DNA of 64,000 nt. Source: Trichuris trichiura (Eukaryota; Nematoda; Enoplea; Trichinellida; Trichuridae). The stretch spans positions 1,004,001-1,068,000 of the forward strand of contig JBAJFE010000042.1 of NCBI GenBank assembly GCA_037903355.1. Reading direction: 5' to 3'. The stretch's first letter is position 1. Every line of letters starts with the position of its first letter. Shown piece after piece: positions 50,371 through 63,084 of the stretch. A program made the position numbers and the translations under genes. A model generated the notes under the pieces. The model was given only the letters and a program-made list of their open reading frames with translations, was not told the origin of the DNA and did no database searches.

Positions 50371-51935
50371 CATTTTATCAATCGAGCCTGAATTCTATTA
50401 TTATACAATTTTGAAATATGAATTTTTAAAAACCTTCCTTTTTCACCATGATTGCAATGACGTTCTGACAATTAGCCTGTGGGAATAAGCGACCGCGTTT
50501 TACCTTAAACGACAAATGCTACGCAAAAAAAGCGTTGCATCGCCGGTCAATTGAAATGTGAGCAGACTAAACTACAGTAAGACAATTAATCGTGCAGCTG
50601 CTTTTTCGGTAAACATTCATTAATTTTGTCTGGAAAATGGTTGTAAAAAACGCGCGCATGATTGATTGTTGTATGCTAAAAATGAATTTGAAAAAAAAGG
50701 TTGCGTCAAACTTCCTAATGCAGAAACAAACTGAGGGGGTTAACGTTAGGCACGAAACGTGCGTCGACAATATGCTAAATGTCAAGGAATATTTTTTGTT
50801 CGCCCCATTCCAGGTGTGGCAGAGCAGGCTGCAATCGCTCCCATAAATCAATTAAACTTCCTTACACTGTTGCAGCATTATGAAGCAACGAGCAAGACCA
50901 AATCTGAATCGCAAGTTAACGTAATTTCGTGATGAGTTTGCCTCCCGCTAACGACTGAAGGCGTTTTAATGCTTCAAAGCGGATCATTTTTCATTTAAAA
51001 CTTACAATCAGCTTTTCCAAACAGGAATGGAAGAATCCCATTCCAATTTGCGGTTTGTATTAATTCATTTCCGGCTTAGAGCTCTGCCTATGTTGTTAGC
51101 GTCCATGCTAATAGCCCAGGATGAACTACGGGGTGAAAACTACATTAAAGAACAGCGTCGTTCGATATTTGCTTCTTCTTTAAAACCGTCGCTTTTTGCC
51201 GCGCTTTAGTTGGAGTCCTTTAATTTTATTTTTCACTAATATTACCATTCTCGGCAGTGGGTTTAAGCCCGAAAATTTTTATTTAATACCACGGAACCTC
51301 ATAGCGTCAAACGCTCATGGCAATTGAAACAACCGAATTCAATGAGTGATTTTGGTATTGATTGCAAAGTTAAAGCTCGATCCGAGTGTGTAACCCGCAC
51401 GTGAGACACTAAAAATGCAACAATCTCCAATGAAAATGAATTTCGGCGAAAGACCGACGGAGCGAACTCCTTCAACCGATTACTCGTCAGGCAGCTTAGT
51501 TTTCTGTTGGCAAACTCAGTCGTTATCAAATAGAAAGTCCCAACGATGAAAATTTCTCTATTTTTCTTTTTAGTCGCCTAAAATTTCAATAATATTTCGG
51601 AAATGCAATTGTACAATGAAAATGAACTTCAAAATCAACGCTGTTCATTCCCGTAAAGGTGTTTGTTCTCTTTTAATATTTGTTCGCTGCCCTTGATGGT
51701 TGGAAATGCTTAGAAATTCTTAGACGAGCTGTTTGCTGCGCAACACAGCAACTTGAATTATTTACAAAGAAAGGATAAGAAGAGTAAAAATTACGAAATT
51801 CAAAACTTTAAGCTGGACAGACAGCTTTACGCCATAATATTCGAAGACTCGAAGCTCAGTCGTCACATTTTCTACGCTCTCAACCTTTCCCCGCTGAGGA
51901 TAGGACTACAAGGGCCCAAACGTTTGAATTTTTAT

Positions 51936-52212
51936 TAGACTTTTTCATATTGAAGATATAGCGTCTTCGTACGGGACCAAATAATTTCATTTTTTGGCTT
52001 CTTTTTGTACGGATTTTCTATTTCCCGTTGAAAAAAAACTTGTATTAATAAACTGTCCGTAGCTTTCGGGTTCGAACTTGACCCGTCATCAGCAGACCGC
52101 TGATGACGGGTCAAGTTCGAACCCGAAAGCTACGGACAGTTTATTAATAAAAGTTTTTTTTTCAATGGGACATAGAATATCCGTACAAAAAGAAGCCAAA
52201 AAATAGACTTTT
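51936..52212. mobile_element. Foldback / MITE-like element, imperfect arms of about 105 nt
   Basis: Arms 51989-52093 and 52099-52204 pair almost throughout, with a near-perfect inner 50 nt; the apex reads CATCAGC / GCTGATG. The 9-mer TAGACTTTT flanks the element at 51936-51944 and 52204-52212, consistent with a target-site duplication. Left flank TTTTCATATTGAAG and inner blocks TACGGATTTTCT, CCCGTTG, AGCTTTCGGGTTC and GACCCGTC match the element at 31153-31469, so both belong to one family. No coding capacity. Confidence 0.75.
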
Positions 52213-52499
52213 GTATAATCTTTTAAACGGGTGTGATGTGTTCGTATCCAGCCTTACGCCTTCAACATTCGTTCTACAATGCATCAAGAATTAGTACCAT
52301 TGTTTTTCCCTCTTGTCCTTCTTGATTTGCAGGTAATTTATAACACTGTCTCTCGAAGAGCACTTGTTACGCTCCTCACGGTTCCGTAAAGTGTAGGATA
52401 TGGTCGTTTAGACGACATAAGCGTATTCGGTTTCGTCTGGACCACCGTCTGTGGCTGCGCTTCACCAACAGGTTCTGTTTGCACGGAATGACTCAACTG

Positions 52500-53020
52500 A
52501 TCCGATTCACAGGCAAGCAACTGAGAAGTCAGACCAGACGAAAGTAGTCGAATTCAGGCGGAAGGGATTGTACAGCTTTGCCGACAACTGTAGCGTCGTC
52601 TAACACAATGTTCAATGACTGCATTTCGTTAGCGATGGCGTTCAACCAAGCAATAAACGGGCCAACATATATACCAGGTTTTTACGTGTACGCATGAAAC
52701 TCTGAAGACACCGGAAGTTCATTGCTCACCGTTGCCTGTTCCTTGATCTTGATAATGGTGTCTATCATCTCTTTGGACGTTTTGCAAGAACGGATAAACG
52801 CATGATGAAAGTCATCTAGGGATCGAGAGATGATACTCTTGGCGCCAGCATCCCTCTTCTTCCAGGCTTTGACTTTGTCATTGTCCACAGCCGGGCACAA
52901 AGTCTTTCCACTCACTAGATCGGAGTAATCCCGGGCTTTTATGACAGCCTCTATTTCAAACTTCCGGCGCAGATATTCTTCACTGTTTAGCTGAACGAGG
53001 CCTCTTTCCAGTTCCATCAC
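52500..53020 (-). pseudogene. Copia-type (Ty1/Copia) gag remnant, minus strand
   Basis: Reading from the ATG at 53020, the frame contains LNSEEYLRRKFEIEAVIKAR, DLVSGKTLCP and KKRDAGAKSIISRSLDD, the typical Copia capsid (UBN2-like) pattern. A TAA at 52682-52684 interrupts it. The same frame then resumes with gag-like FIAWLNAIANEMQSLNIVLD and KAVQSLPPEFDYF before further stops. No nucleocapsid knuckle, protease, integrase or RT follows, so the element is broken. Its primer-binding site and LTR lie immediately upstream at 53222-53469. Confidence 0.75.
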
Positions 53021-53221
53021 TTGTTCGCAGCAGCGGTATTCCGATCAACACAGATACGTTCGCAATTTCTTTGCTGACGTTACAGTCCTCAAACAACGAC
53101 AACTCACAACAAACAGAAGCGCAAGCTTCAACGAATACACTTTCGAACAAATGGAACTTACAGGCGTTCGTGTTGACAACTTCCTTAACTTAGTGCTCAG
53201 CAACTTGCGAAGAAGAAGCGT

Positions 53222-53236
53222 GCTGGGCCCATAACC
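53222..53236 (-). promoter_or_regulatory. Copia-type primer-binding site (minus strand)
   Basis: Minus strand reads GGTTATGGGCCCAGC directly after an LTR end CAACA. This is the Copia primer-binding site that pairs with the anticodon half of initiator tRNA-Met. The same 15-mer recurs on plus at 54847-54861. Confidence 0.75.
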
Positions 53237-53469
53237 TGTTGCAAATTTGTATACGCAGCACTCAGAGTTTGTTTAGGAGCTTTTTTTTATGTCAGCACAC
53301 GCCCAAAAAACAAGCACGGGGATTCAGCAAAAGCGTAACGTAGCTAGCTGAGACAGAAGCGAGAACCCAAAAGCGATGAGTCAGAAAAAGATGCAATCGC
53401 TGCGCATTCGTCTTGCGTTACAACCAGCAAGACTGATCCGTAGAGTCGTAGCCCATTCCTTTCTAACAA
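53237..53469 (-). mobile_element. Putative Copia 5' LTR (about 233 bp)
   Basis: On the minus strand it would run from TGTTAG at 53469 to CAACA at 53237, just before the primer-binding site: the TG...CA ends expected of Copia LTRs. The outer border is inferred only from TGTTAG, and no second full LTR copy was found in the window to confirm it. Confidence 0.5.
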
Positions 53470-53528
53470 ACCCCTTTGTTGAACACATTCAAATAGCCCT
53501 CAATCCCAAATTCGTCGGTGTTTGTCTC

Positions 53529-54755
53529 CTACAGAGTCTTGTCAATGAATAGCTGTGCTTCGTTTGCACTTTCAATCTGCTCCTGCAATTTCTTAATCTC
53601 AGCTACAATGGCATGTGTTCCTTGTGCAGGTCCGGCCACCATCTGGAGCTTGTGCAGCGGTCTAAAATCACGCAACAATTTGTCGCAGAGGTCCTTTCGT
53701 GTCATCTTAGGATCCCCTCTGTAGGCTCTCATGGAATTATCGCCCTGGAACTCAGTGAACAGGGTTTTAGCAACATAGAACATATGAGGGAATTTGGTAG
53801 ATCCTCGGGTTCGTGCTTCCGGGCCGAAGCCGTAGTAATGGTTTTCTTTCACTCGTTCCGTTAGCTCGTTCAGAACACTCTGTTCGTTAGGAAAAATTGT
53901 AGCCATGGCTTCCCAAGCAAATGATGGAAAATGGGCTTGCGCATCCTTTACTAATGTATAAGCAGTCAGACCTCCAAACTCTGCTTGCAGAACAGTGTTC
54001 ATTTCAGCCGTTGTCCCCTCACTTGCTCTCAACATGTTTTGGAAGTATTTTGGCCAATTGTCATTCTCTGCCACAAAGTAGGTGTGCAGGTATGTCGTAA
54101 CAGAATCCGCAGGAAAAAAGTCGTATCTTGCTCCTGTCTCTTGCCTCAGAAGCTCAATGTGCTTGTTGATCCAGGCTTTGGTGACCTGTGCACGCTTACA
54201 CATAACCAATAAGCTGTAAATCTGTGCTGCTCCCACCGACTGCGAATAATCATCTAAAGATACACAATCCTGCAAGATCTTAAAAGTTTCATCGTTCCAA
54301 TTTCCTGGCCCGAATTTTGCCTTCTCAGTCTCCGGGATGATGGTGCTACTGGAAATCCACTTTAGGAGGTCAGCCTCGTCTACTTGCCCTTCGATAATTT
54401 TGTTTAAGAAGAACTCCATGGCAACTAATCCATGAACACTTTCACTGTGTGCAACAGTGCCCATGCATACTCCACCATGTCGCACACGCAGCACACAATA
54501 TGTCCCGAAGGCTGACATCGCCGGATCAGTGAAGGTGGCTGGAGGTTGTCTCCCGAACAAGGCAAAAAAACTATTCAGGTGTGACCTTGGCACAGCCATC
54601 GTTTCCACTCTCCCTAGCATCCCATAGTAAAAACTACGCCTTGACATTGCAAATGTTGGAAATGTAGGATAGACTATCAAGTAACTGGTCACCTGAGCTG
54701 CCGACCTACTTGAACATCTTTCTAAGTACTGTGTTATCCCTTGTTTACGTAACAT
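53529..54755 (-). CDS. Endogenous viral nucleoprotein-like ORF (candidate)
   Basis: An uninterrupted ORF of 408 codons from the ATG at 54755 to the stop at 53529; the frame extends 15 codons further upstream without an ATG. It has no transmembrane segment. The middle part is helical and aromatic-rich, with blocks such as ARYDFFPADSVTTY and FPHMFYVAKTLFTEF, and the end is a charged helix (EIKKLQEQIESANEAQ). Length and block pattern resemble nucleoproteins of negative-strand RNA viruses (mononegavirus/chuvirus type), known to be captured into invertebrate genomes. This is recognition by eye, not a search. It has no introns, and both sides are Copia ends. The alternative is an unrecognised transposon or host ORF. 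Confidence 0.45.
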   Translation of the reverse strand: MLRKQGITQYLERCSSRSAAQVTSYLIVYPTFPTFAMSRRSFYYGMLGRVETMAVPRSHLNSFFALFGRQPPATFTDPAMSAFGTYCVLRVRHGGVCMGTVAHSESVHGLVAMEFFLNKIIEGQVDEADLLKWISSSTIIPETEKAKFGPGNWNDETFKILQDCVSLDDYSQSVGAAQIYSLLVMCKRAQVTKAWINKHIELLRQETGARYDFFPADSVTTYLHTYFVAENDNWPKYFQNMLRASEGTTAEMNTVLQAEFGGLTAYTLVKDAQAHFPSFAWEAMATIFPNEQSVLNELTERVKENHYYGFGPEARTRGSTKFPHMFYVAKTLFTEFQGDNSMRAYRGDPKMTRKDLCDKLLRDFRPLHKLQMVAGPAQGTHAIVAEIKKLQEQIESANEAQLFIDKTL

Positions 54756-54801
54756 AGTAAAGCGTGTGAGTTTTTTCTGTAGCTGTTGCACCACGAGCAC
54801 A

Positions 54802-55330
54802 TGTTGAATTACTCATCGCTACTATTATTTCTTCTCACAACAACAGGTTATGGGCCCAGCGACGGCAAGTCGTGTGCATTATGTTCAGGCGGTTGAAGTA
54901 ATCACTTGAGGAGTGGAATACGCGCGACGTGATGGCTACGGTTTAAATCGTTCCGCTTGGAAAAGATAATTATGATTCGTGGAAGATGCAGGCAAAGGCA
55001 TGTCTTATAAAGTCTGGTTTTTGGAAGTACGTTAATGGAACGAACTCGACGTCTCTATTACGTTTTTAAATGGCAATTTAGAAGATGTTTTTATGGAGAT
55101 TCCTGATTTTCTTGAAGAAATACTGTAGGAAAAGTCGGAAACTCATGAATTACTGAATACAGCGGAAGATTGTCTCAAGTAATTAAGACAGAGCAGATTT
55201 TCGGTCTGTCAGTTAAAGAACGCTATTTAGGGTTTAAATAAGCGAAACGCCAATGGTGCAGAACGTTAGACCAAAAGTTGCGTTCGATTGGAATGAAACC
55301 TCATAAATGCTGATTCATGCGTATACGTAA
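54802..55330 (+). pseudogene. Internally deleted Copia element, plus strand (LTR end, gag start fused to RT)
   Basis: A CAACA LTR end at 54842-54846 is followed by the primer-binding site GGTTATGGGCCCAGC (54847-54861). A Copia gag start follows, with YDSWKMQAKACLIKSGFWKY (from 54971). Near 55041 the frame changes abruptly to reverse transcriptase: ELDVSITFLNGNLEDVFMEI, matching the Copia RT motif around MDVKTAFLNG. Further on, RQWCRTLDQKLRSIGMKPHK matches the RT block after GLKQ. Everything between gag start and mid-RT (protease, integrase) is deleted, and several stops are present. The LTR is 5'-truncated against the viral-like ORF. Confidence 0.75.
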
Positions 55331-55844
55331 AGCTTTCTGCCCCGTCAAACTTATTCACTGACGGCGAGAGAAGAGAAAAAAATTTGAAAGCATTGAAAAC
55401 AGTCAATGAACCTGATTTTCATTAAAAAAAAGTTCGTTCTGTAAGTGCATGGTTGCACGAACATCTGCCCCATCCGTTGCGAAACGGCGCACGTTCCAAA
55501 CTTTTGTTCTATTATTATTTTGGCTGTACGTATAGTAAAGTTTTCATTCAGTTGCAACATTTCAAGCGCATACGGTAAAAAAAGCTACAACGGGCGCTGC
55601 TCGCTCACTACGGTTTAATAAGTTGAATAAGTTTCCCTCCTTATTAGTAGGCTTATATTTTTCGCTGTTTTAAGCCATACGGCTTAATGGGAAATTCCCC
55701 AAGCAAAAGTTGCTGTATTTTTTAGTTATTCTTATTTGTACCTGCCTTCATTATTTTTGTTTTGTAGCAGGAACCGCTGTTACGGTACTGTTCCGTTGGT
55801 TTTTTTGGACGTTATGCCGATAAGTTTCTCAGGAGTAGGCTGAG
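55331..55844. other. Spacer between Copia remnant and METTL13-like gene
   Basis: No gene seen. A 16-nt imperfect palindrome, TAAGCC-ATAC-GGCTTA, lies at about 55670-55687. The right end presumably carries promoter and 5' UTR of the METTL13-like gene. Confidence 0.4.
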
Positions 55845-58570
55845 ATGGCCTTGAGCGAAGACGTCGATTTGTTTAACGTCGAAAGCTTTACGGAAAAGTC
55901 ATACTGGGAAGATTTCTCCCGGCGAACTGGCGATAGATACGAATGGTAAGTATCAACGAATCGTTTCCTTTTCGGCTCAATTTTTTCGCTTTACTGATGT
56001 CCCCATATTGTGCCTAATTTTGGTTAATGACATAGGTACACCGACAGCGCTGCGTTTGCTACCTACGTGCGACGTTACGCCAAAGTTACGGACAGCATCC
56101 TGGAAGTTGGTTGCGGAATCTCATCGTTCGCTGAATATCTCTACAGCAGCGGATTTAAAAAAATAACCAGCATTGACTATGTAAAGTGGATCGTTCGAAA
56201 ACAGCAGAGCCGCAACCGTCGTCGACCCGGCTTAAGATTCGTATGTGCCGATGTTAGGAAAATGGACCAATTCACCAACGACGAATTCAACGTCGTTGTT
56301 GACAAAGGGACCTTGGACACCCTTATGCCAACGGAATCTGAAAAAACTGTTGCCGCCGTCTTTGCTGCGTTCACAGAGATCGATCGCGTACTGGCAACCT
56401 CCGGTCGGTACATTGTTATTTCCTTATGCCAAGAATTTGTCGTTCGGGCTTGGTTAGACTTCTTTGGGACCGGGTAAACTCCTGTTGTCTTTAAGTAGCC
56501 TCATCCAACATTCGCCATTCCTTTTGTTTACAGCAAATACCTACTGCGAGCCATCCGAATTGATCCAAGAACTTGTGTCAACGGGGAGACGTTCGTTCTT
56601 CCCGTTTTTTGTCTTGTGGCAACTAAATTGAGGGTCCCTTTGGGGTCGCCCATGCTTGAGGTGGTAAACGGAAGTGACGTGAAAAAGTGCGAAGATCGGG
56701 CGGACTTTGCCGATTCGCTTCGTTCATCTCAAGACTACAATCGGATGTGCTTTAGACTGAGATACAAGTAAGCGCCTTTTCGTCTCTCTTTGATGCTTAT
56801 CCAAAATATACGCGGCTTTTCAGAGATTGGGACGACGAAGTTGTGCTCACTTTTTCCAAACATCACGAAGGCCATATGAAGCAATTCCAGGTGTTCGTTT
56901 TGGAAAATAAAAATTTGGCAAAATACTTTCGCGAGTGCTGCGTCTTTTTGGTTCCCGCCGACAGGTGACCATTAGACTTGCTTTCTTTTACTTTTGACGG
57001 TCAAGTCGAGCACGCTTTGTTGAAGGAAGGATCAGTGGATATTTTCCACACCGGAAGGCCGCCTTCGCTTGTGCTGTTTATGCCTTAGCCGGCGGATTGC
57101 AGTCGTTATTCCAGACGGTGAGAACGAGATGTACGAACTAAGTTGGATGAAAAATGTTATGGACGATCTTGTGCCGGACTTCCTTCCATCCCATATACGC
57201 GCAAATGACGTGGAATATTTGTCGACGGGCGAAGACGACTTCACTTCGACCGTTCGAGTAGGAGAAAGAAGCCACATCCATCTTTTAAGTTGAGTAACGT
57301 TTAGGAAAAGAAGTCCTCCAGCCTTTTTGGTGAATACATCGTCGTGGATGAGAAAATGGATCGTTGCACAACGAAACGATGTTTACGCTTTTCGAATCGT
57401 CAAGGTGTGACGCAATCTGAAGCTGACTTAAAACCCGGTTCGGACGAGGTGGACTCGACGAAACTTAGCTTTGCTCATCATACGGCCTTCATGCATTCGT
57501 TGGTCATCTCCAGAGCAGCGACCAATAGGCGGATCCTAATTGTTGGCGTTGGAGGTGGTTGCCTTCCAATGTACATTCGCCATACTCATCCGGACGTCAA
57601 TATTGTGGCCGTCGAAATAGATCCAACAATAATTGAAGTTGCCAAACGTTGGTTCTCTTTTGTTGAAGACGAAAAGTTGCGGGTAGTCGTTAGTGACGGT
57701 GTCAAGTATATACGTGAAGCATGTCGGACAGGCGAACGATTCGACTGCATCATGATCGACGTAGCGGGCGACACGGTAGAAGATTCTCTGCTGGCGCCTT
57801 TGCCCCAGTTTGTTTCCACTCAGTGTTTGCAAGATTGCAAAACTTTGGTCGAACCATACGGTAAGTGCGAAGCCGCAATCTTTGCTTACTAGTAGTATTG
57901 ATTGATTGAGCTCGCAGACTTATTCAAATGTGAACCAGAAGAAGTGTCCCATAAACATAATGCTATTCATTTGTTGAAAACAGCCTCAGCCAAAAACTAT
58001 TTATCTCTCTCTCTCTGCTCAGGCAGCGCGTATGGCACAATACTACGTTTAAAGAGTACATTAGCAATCTGTACCTGATAATCTTTGCTTTGCAAAGTCG
58101 AATGGGGCTTCGTCGTTTGAGGCTACTCGGTCATCTCCACTTCGGCAAACGTAAAGTCACTTAAGTGAAAGTGTCATTTTAAATTTTGCGAAGCTGATGT
58201 CGTTAGGTCAAATGTCGCCATCAGATTTGCAGCCAATTCGGGTATGGAAGTGGCAGCGTCCATCGCTTGTCCTCCCAGTCGCTGAAAAACCGTATTCTCT
58301 ATAAGCATTGCGTCTGGTCGTTTAGGAGTGGTGGTAATGAACTTCCTTTGCTACAAGTCGGAATCTATGAGACCGAAGAAGAGGGAAATAAGGCGAGTTT
58401 TCACCACCGCCTTTGCGATGAAGATTCCGAACGAGTTGAATGAAGTTGTCTTCATGATGCCATTCAAGGATACGGTGAATACGCCAGTCGACGTAGCCAA
58501 TCTTTGCATCCAGCTGGAAAACCTTGGTGCAATGCCGTGGGGTGTTGAAAATGGCACCAACGGCTCGTGA
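55845..58570 (+). CDS. METTL13: METTL13-like eEF1A methyltransferase (two MTase domains), 7 exons
   Basis: Predicted eEF1A lysine and N-terminal methyltransferase of 648 aa (human 699). Exons: 55845-55945, 56036-56473, 56534-56767, 56824-56964, 57026-57257, 57305-57860, 58326-58570. Phases agree. The N-terminal SAM-dependent domain has ILEVGCGISSFAE (motif I, about residues 55-67) and VVDKGTLDTL, the family signature. The C-terminal spermidine-synthase-like domain has ILIVGVGGGCLPM (about residues 460-472), VAVEIDP and DCIMIDV, and ends with NELNEVVFMMP. The exon 5/6 junction is the least certain: donors at 57252 and 57258 both keep frame; 57258 (GTAGGA) is preferred. The last intron is 465 nt; an in-frame alternative exon at 58021 would end the protein early and was rejected because the conserved FLCYKSES-to-end block is at 58326. 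Confidence 0.9.
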
Positions 58571-59098
58571 GCATTCAAAAATGACCAAAGTATCGTCTAG
58601 CTTCTTTTCGTTGGGCGATTCCTCTTATTTTGGTTGATAAAGAGCTTTGTTTAAATTTTGACATCTCTTCCGCTTCCTGCTTTATGCCGTTGAACAAAGA
58701 AAACTCTTTAGTTTCCGACTTGGAAAAGCAAATTGTTATTTTAGTCATTTCCTTGCTTAAGGTTCACTGATTCGTTAAGCGACAAAACTAAACGTGAACA
58801 CTCGTTACCATATTAGGCAAAGATAAGGAAAACAACTCAGACAGTTAAGGCTTACTACCACAATGGGGAGAAAGCTTTCTTTTCGAATTTATGAACTGAT
58901 ATCAGTCAGTGAGCAGTTAGCAGCTTACTGGTCGAGATAAATAAACGATTAGTATTGTATAGTAGGTTGAGTGAAACGCGTACCTGAGCATCATTGCATG
59001 TCTGAGCTAGCTTGCAAAAGACGTGTTCTTCCAAGTTCTTGTCTTGAGAAGCTCTGTCGAGGGTGATTAGTTTTCAAGTTGGTCTTCACCTTATCACA
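58571..59098. other. Intergenic spacer METTL13-UAP1
   Basis: 528 nt between two genes on the same strand: 3' UTR and promoter sequence, with no further gene seen. Confidence 0.5.
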
Positions 59099-60977
<1,879 letters not shown>

Positions 60978-62356
60978 CCATATTTTCTGTCCTTTTGCCA
61001 AAGCGCTCATCGAGTATTCGTCTGCAATGGTTCATCGGAATTTCAGTTTGCATTCTCGTTAATTTTTCGTTGCTTGCACGATTGATTTGCATTTAATTGT
61101 TTCCCTCTTCCGGTTGGGCTTGCAGTGACGTCATAGCGCGTTGCTAAAATAGTAGAGGCGGTCGCCTGCAAAAAAAAGTTTCTCATTTAGCACAACTAAA
61201 ATGCGTAATAATCAAGCACCAATCGGACAATACCAAACTCGAGTTAATTATAGCTTTGCCGAACACCTGTTCGGCTCATCCGTCACTAGGTTTTGTTTTT
61301 TTCAAAAATTTGAGTTTGTGTTATGTTTAATAGCGTCTGTTCACGATCACAGCAGATGTTGAACGCAAAGAAAGCGGCACCTGATGCGCGAACTTCTTGG
61401 GTAGAATACCAGTTTGAAAATTATGTGATTAACAAAAGGAAGAAATACGTCGGTATAAGTACACCTGAATGTTTAAGTTCCATTTGAAAAGGTTATTATG
61501 GAACAGGTCAGCTTTTGAATTGGCGAGGACTACAGGAATACTTGAAAAAAAATGATTTTGTTTTATTTCAGGACTTTGAATTCCGACATCTAACGTTATC
61601 GTCAGTGATCATTGAAGTTCAGATACAACAGAAGGTCGAAGCTTACCGACTCGTACAGATATTCAATGAGCGCACATTCCATTGGACGCCATTGCGTAAG
61701 ATGATAATTTTTCATTCACAAATGTGATGTATTTTGAGTATATGCAAATAAGTGTAGGCACATATGCGCATAAATTTTTTCAATAACTGTCAGTTATTCC
61801 GCGTAAACGGCAATCTCGATTTAGGGTTTTCATTCAAATTCATTTCGTTAAAGTTAGATGCAGGACCATTTACGGAATAAAATAATACTAGCTTAGAATG
61901 CCTTATCTTAGCCGCCTCGTCGTAATGCTCTTAGTTTGCCTGCCAAACCTGTTCGGCCCTTACCTAAACCTAAGCCCAAACATAAGGCTTTCGTTTTAGC
62001 TTAAGCTTAGATAAGAACAGAACAAGACGGCCGCGCGCTTGCCGCAAAAGGATTTGCATTTTTCGCCTAAGAGACAAGATCTCCTTTTCTACCTTTCGAA
62101 AACCTTCTAAAGTCCAATGGGCGCCTAATGAAATTAGTATGCGCGGGACGCTGAGGAACTAATATCGAAATAACTTTACTTTATTAATATTTTCATCTTT
62201 TACGGATTAAAATTGAAATTATCATCACAGTCCGCTTAAGATGAGCCTAATGCAAGGAATTAAGGAACGTTCGACCTTTTGCGTAGGTTTTATGTATTAC
62301 TTGATCAGCGCGCAATCGATAAGTAAATATTGGATACAGTGTCTTGGAAAACTTCA
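60978..62356. other. Intergenic stretch after UAP1
   Basis: AT-rich, with short unrecognised ORFs (for example 61515-61727, +). No supported gene. Confidence 0.4.
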
Positions 62357-63084
62357 ATGGATTCAGTTGTTCTTTCACCAAGCGAATGCATTGATTTAGT
62401 CGACACGGTACAGCTCGCCTTGGAACATACTTTGTGCTCCGTGAGTAACTTTTGGGTTACATTGTAAGTATTAATATATGCAGCGATATATTGAAGGTTA
62501 CCGAATTCTTATAATCGCCTAGTTGGTTTTGCTTTTGTTCATATACAGTATCCTGATCGATTTGGGAGCCATTCGGAGAAGCGAATGCTCAATTGTGAAT
62601 TGTTGAAAAAGGAATGATAATAAGGACCGTCGCGAGTATATCCCTTCAAAGTTCGATTTGTGTAACGTTGTCTCAGCTTTCATGAGGCAATGAATAAAAA
62701 GGGGTGTTGGTGCGAAGTGAACAGCATTGGCGCCCACCAACCTTCAATGGAATGTTGTCGGCGTGCAGTCAACAATCCACTGTAGTCGATAGCGCGTCAA
62801 TTGACCAGTAAACAAAACCGAAAAACATTATTAAAACATGACGGTTACAGTTGCTTTCTTCTATTACGCAGCTGGCGTTAACCCGCGCACAATATGAAGC
62901 TGCCGAAAGCAAAATGTAGTCATGCTTGCAGAATTTTCGATTGAGCAATTAAACCCAGTTGGTGTAGACGTAGCAACTGCTAGATTATTACCTATTAATA
63001 TTAACTTACCAGGCTTCCGAGTGTCCGCTTTGCCAAGAGTCATTTGGAAGGAAATTGTACACTCACTGCGTTTGGCTTGTCGTG
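62357..63084 (+). CDS. Possible multi-exon gene, unidentified (partial model)
   Basis: Several exon-like pieces lie in order. An ATG exon at 62357-62440 (MDSVVLSPSECIDLVDTVQ) ends at a CC/GTGAGT donor. A segment from 62549 after an ATACAG acceptor is in matching phase and reads YPDRFGSHSEKRML. A segment after GTCTCAG near 62679 reads FHEAMNKKGCWCEV. A segment from 62932 after CTTGCAG reads FSIEQLNPVGVDVATARLL and continues through PININLPGFRVSALPRVIWK toward RVIQ near 63090. I could not join all pieces with consistent phases and recognise no family. It may extend to the window end. Confidence 0.28.

Larger units (their letters stand above)
46942..51988. other. Unrecognised 5-kb stretch
   Basis: More GC-balanced than the gene-poor tracts, with many short ORFs on both strands (for example 47985-47737 and 48751-48422 on minus, 48395-48679 on plus). 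None is recognisable and none gives a consistent spliced gene. Part may be decayed transposon sequence. The stretch contains the MGC-start ORF and a perfect small hairpin, listed separately. Confidence 0.35.

Noticed and set aside
52060..52085. GGGTTCGAA in the foldback arms as a tRNA B-box
   Set aside because: No cloverleaf can be drawn around it; the match is part of the symmetric stem.
58019..58078. Exon after the CT-rich acceptor near 58020 as part of METTL13
   Set aside because: It is in phase but ends in a stop after about 19 residues and lacks the conserved C-terminal block, which is present from 58326.
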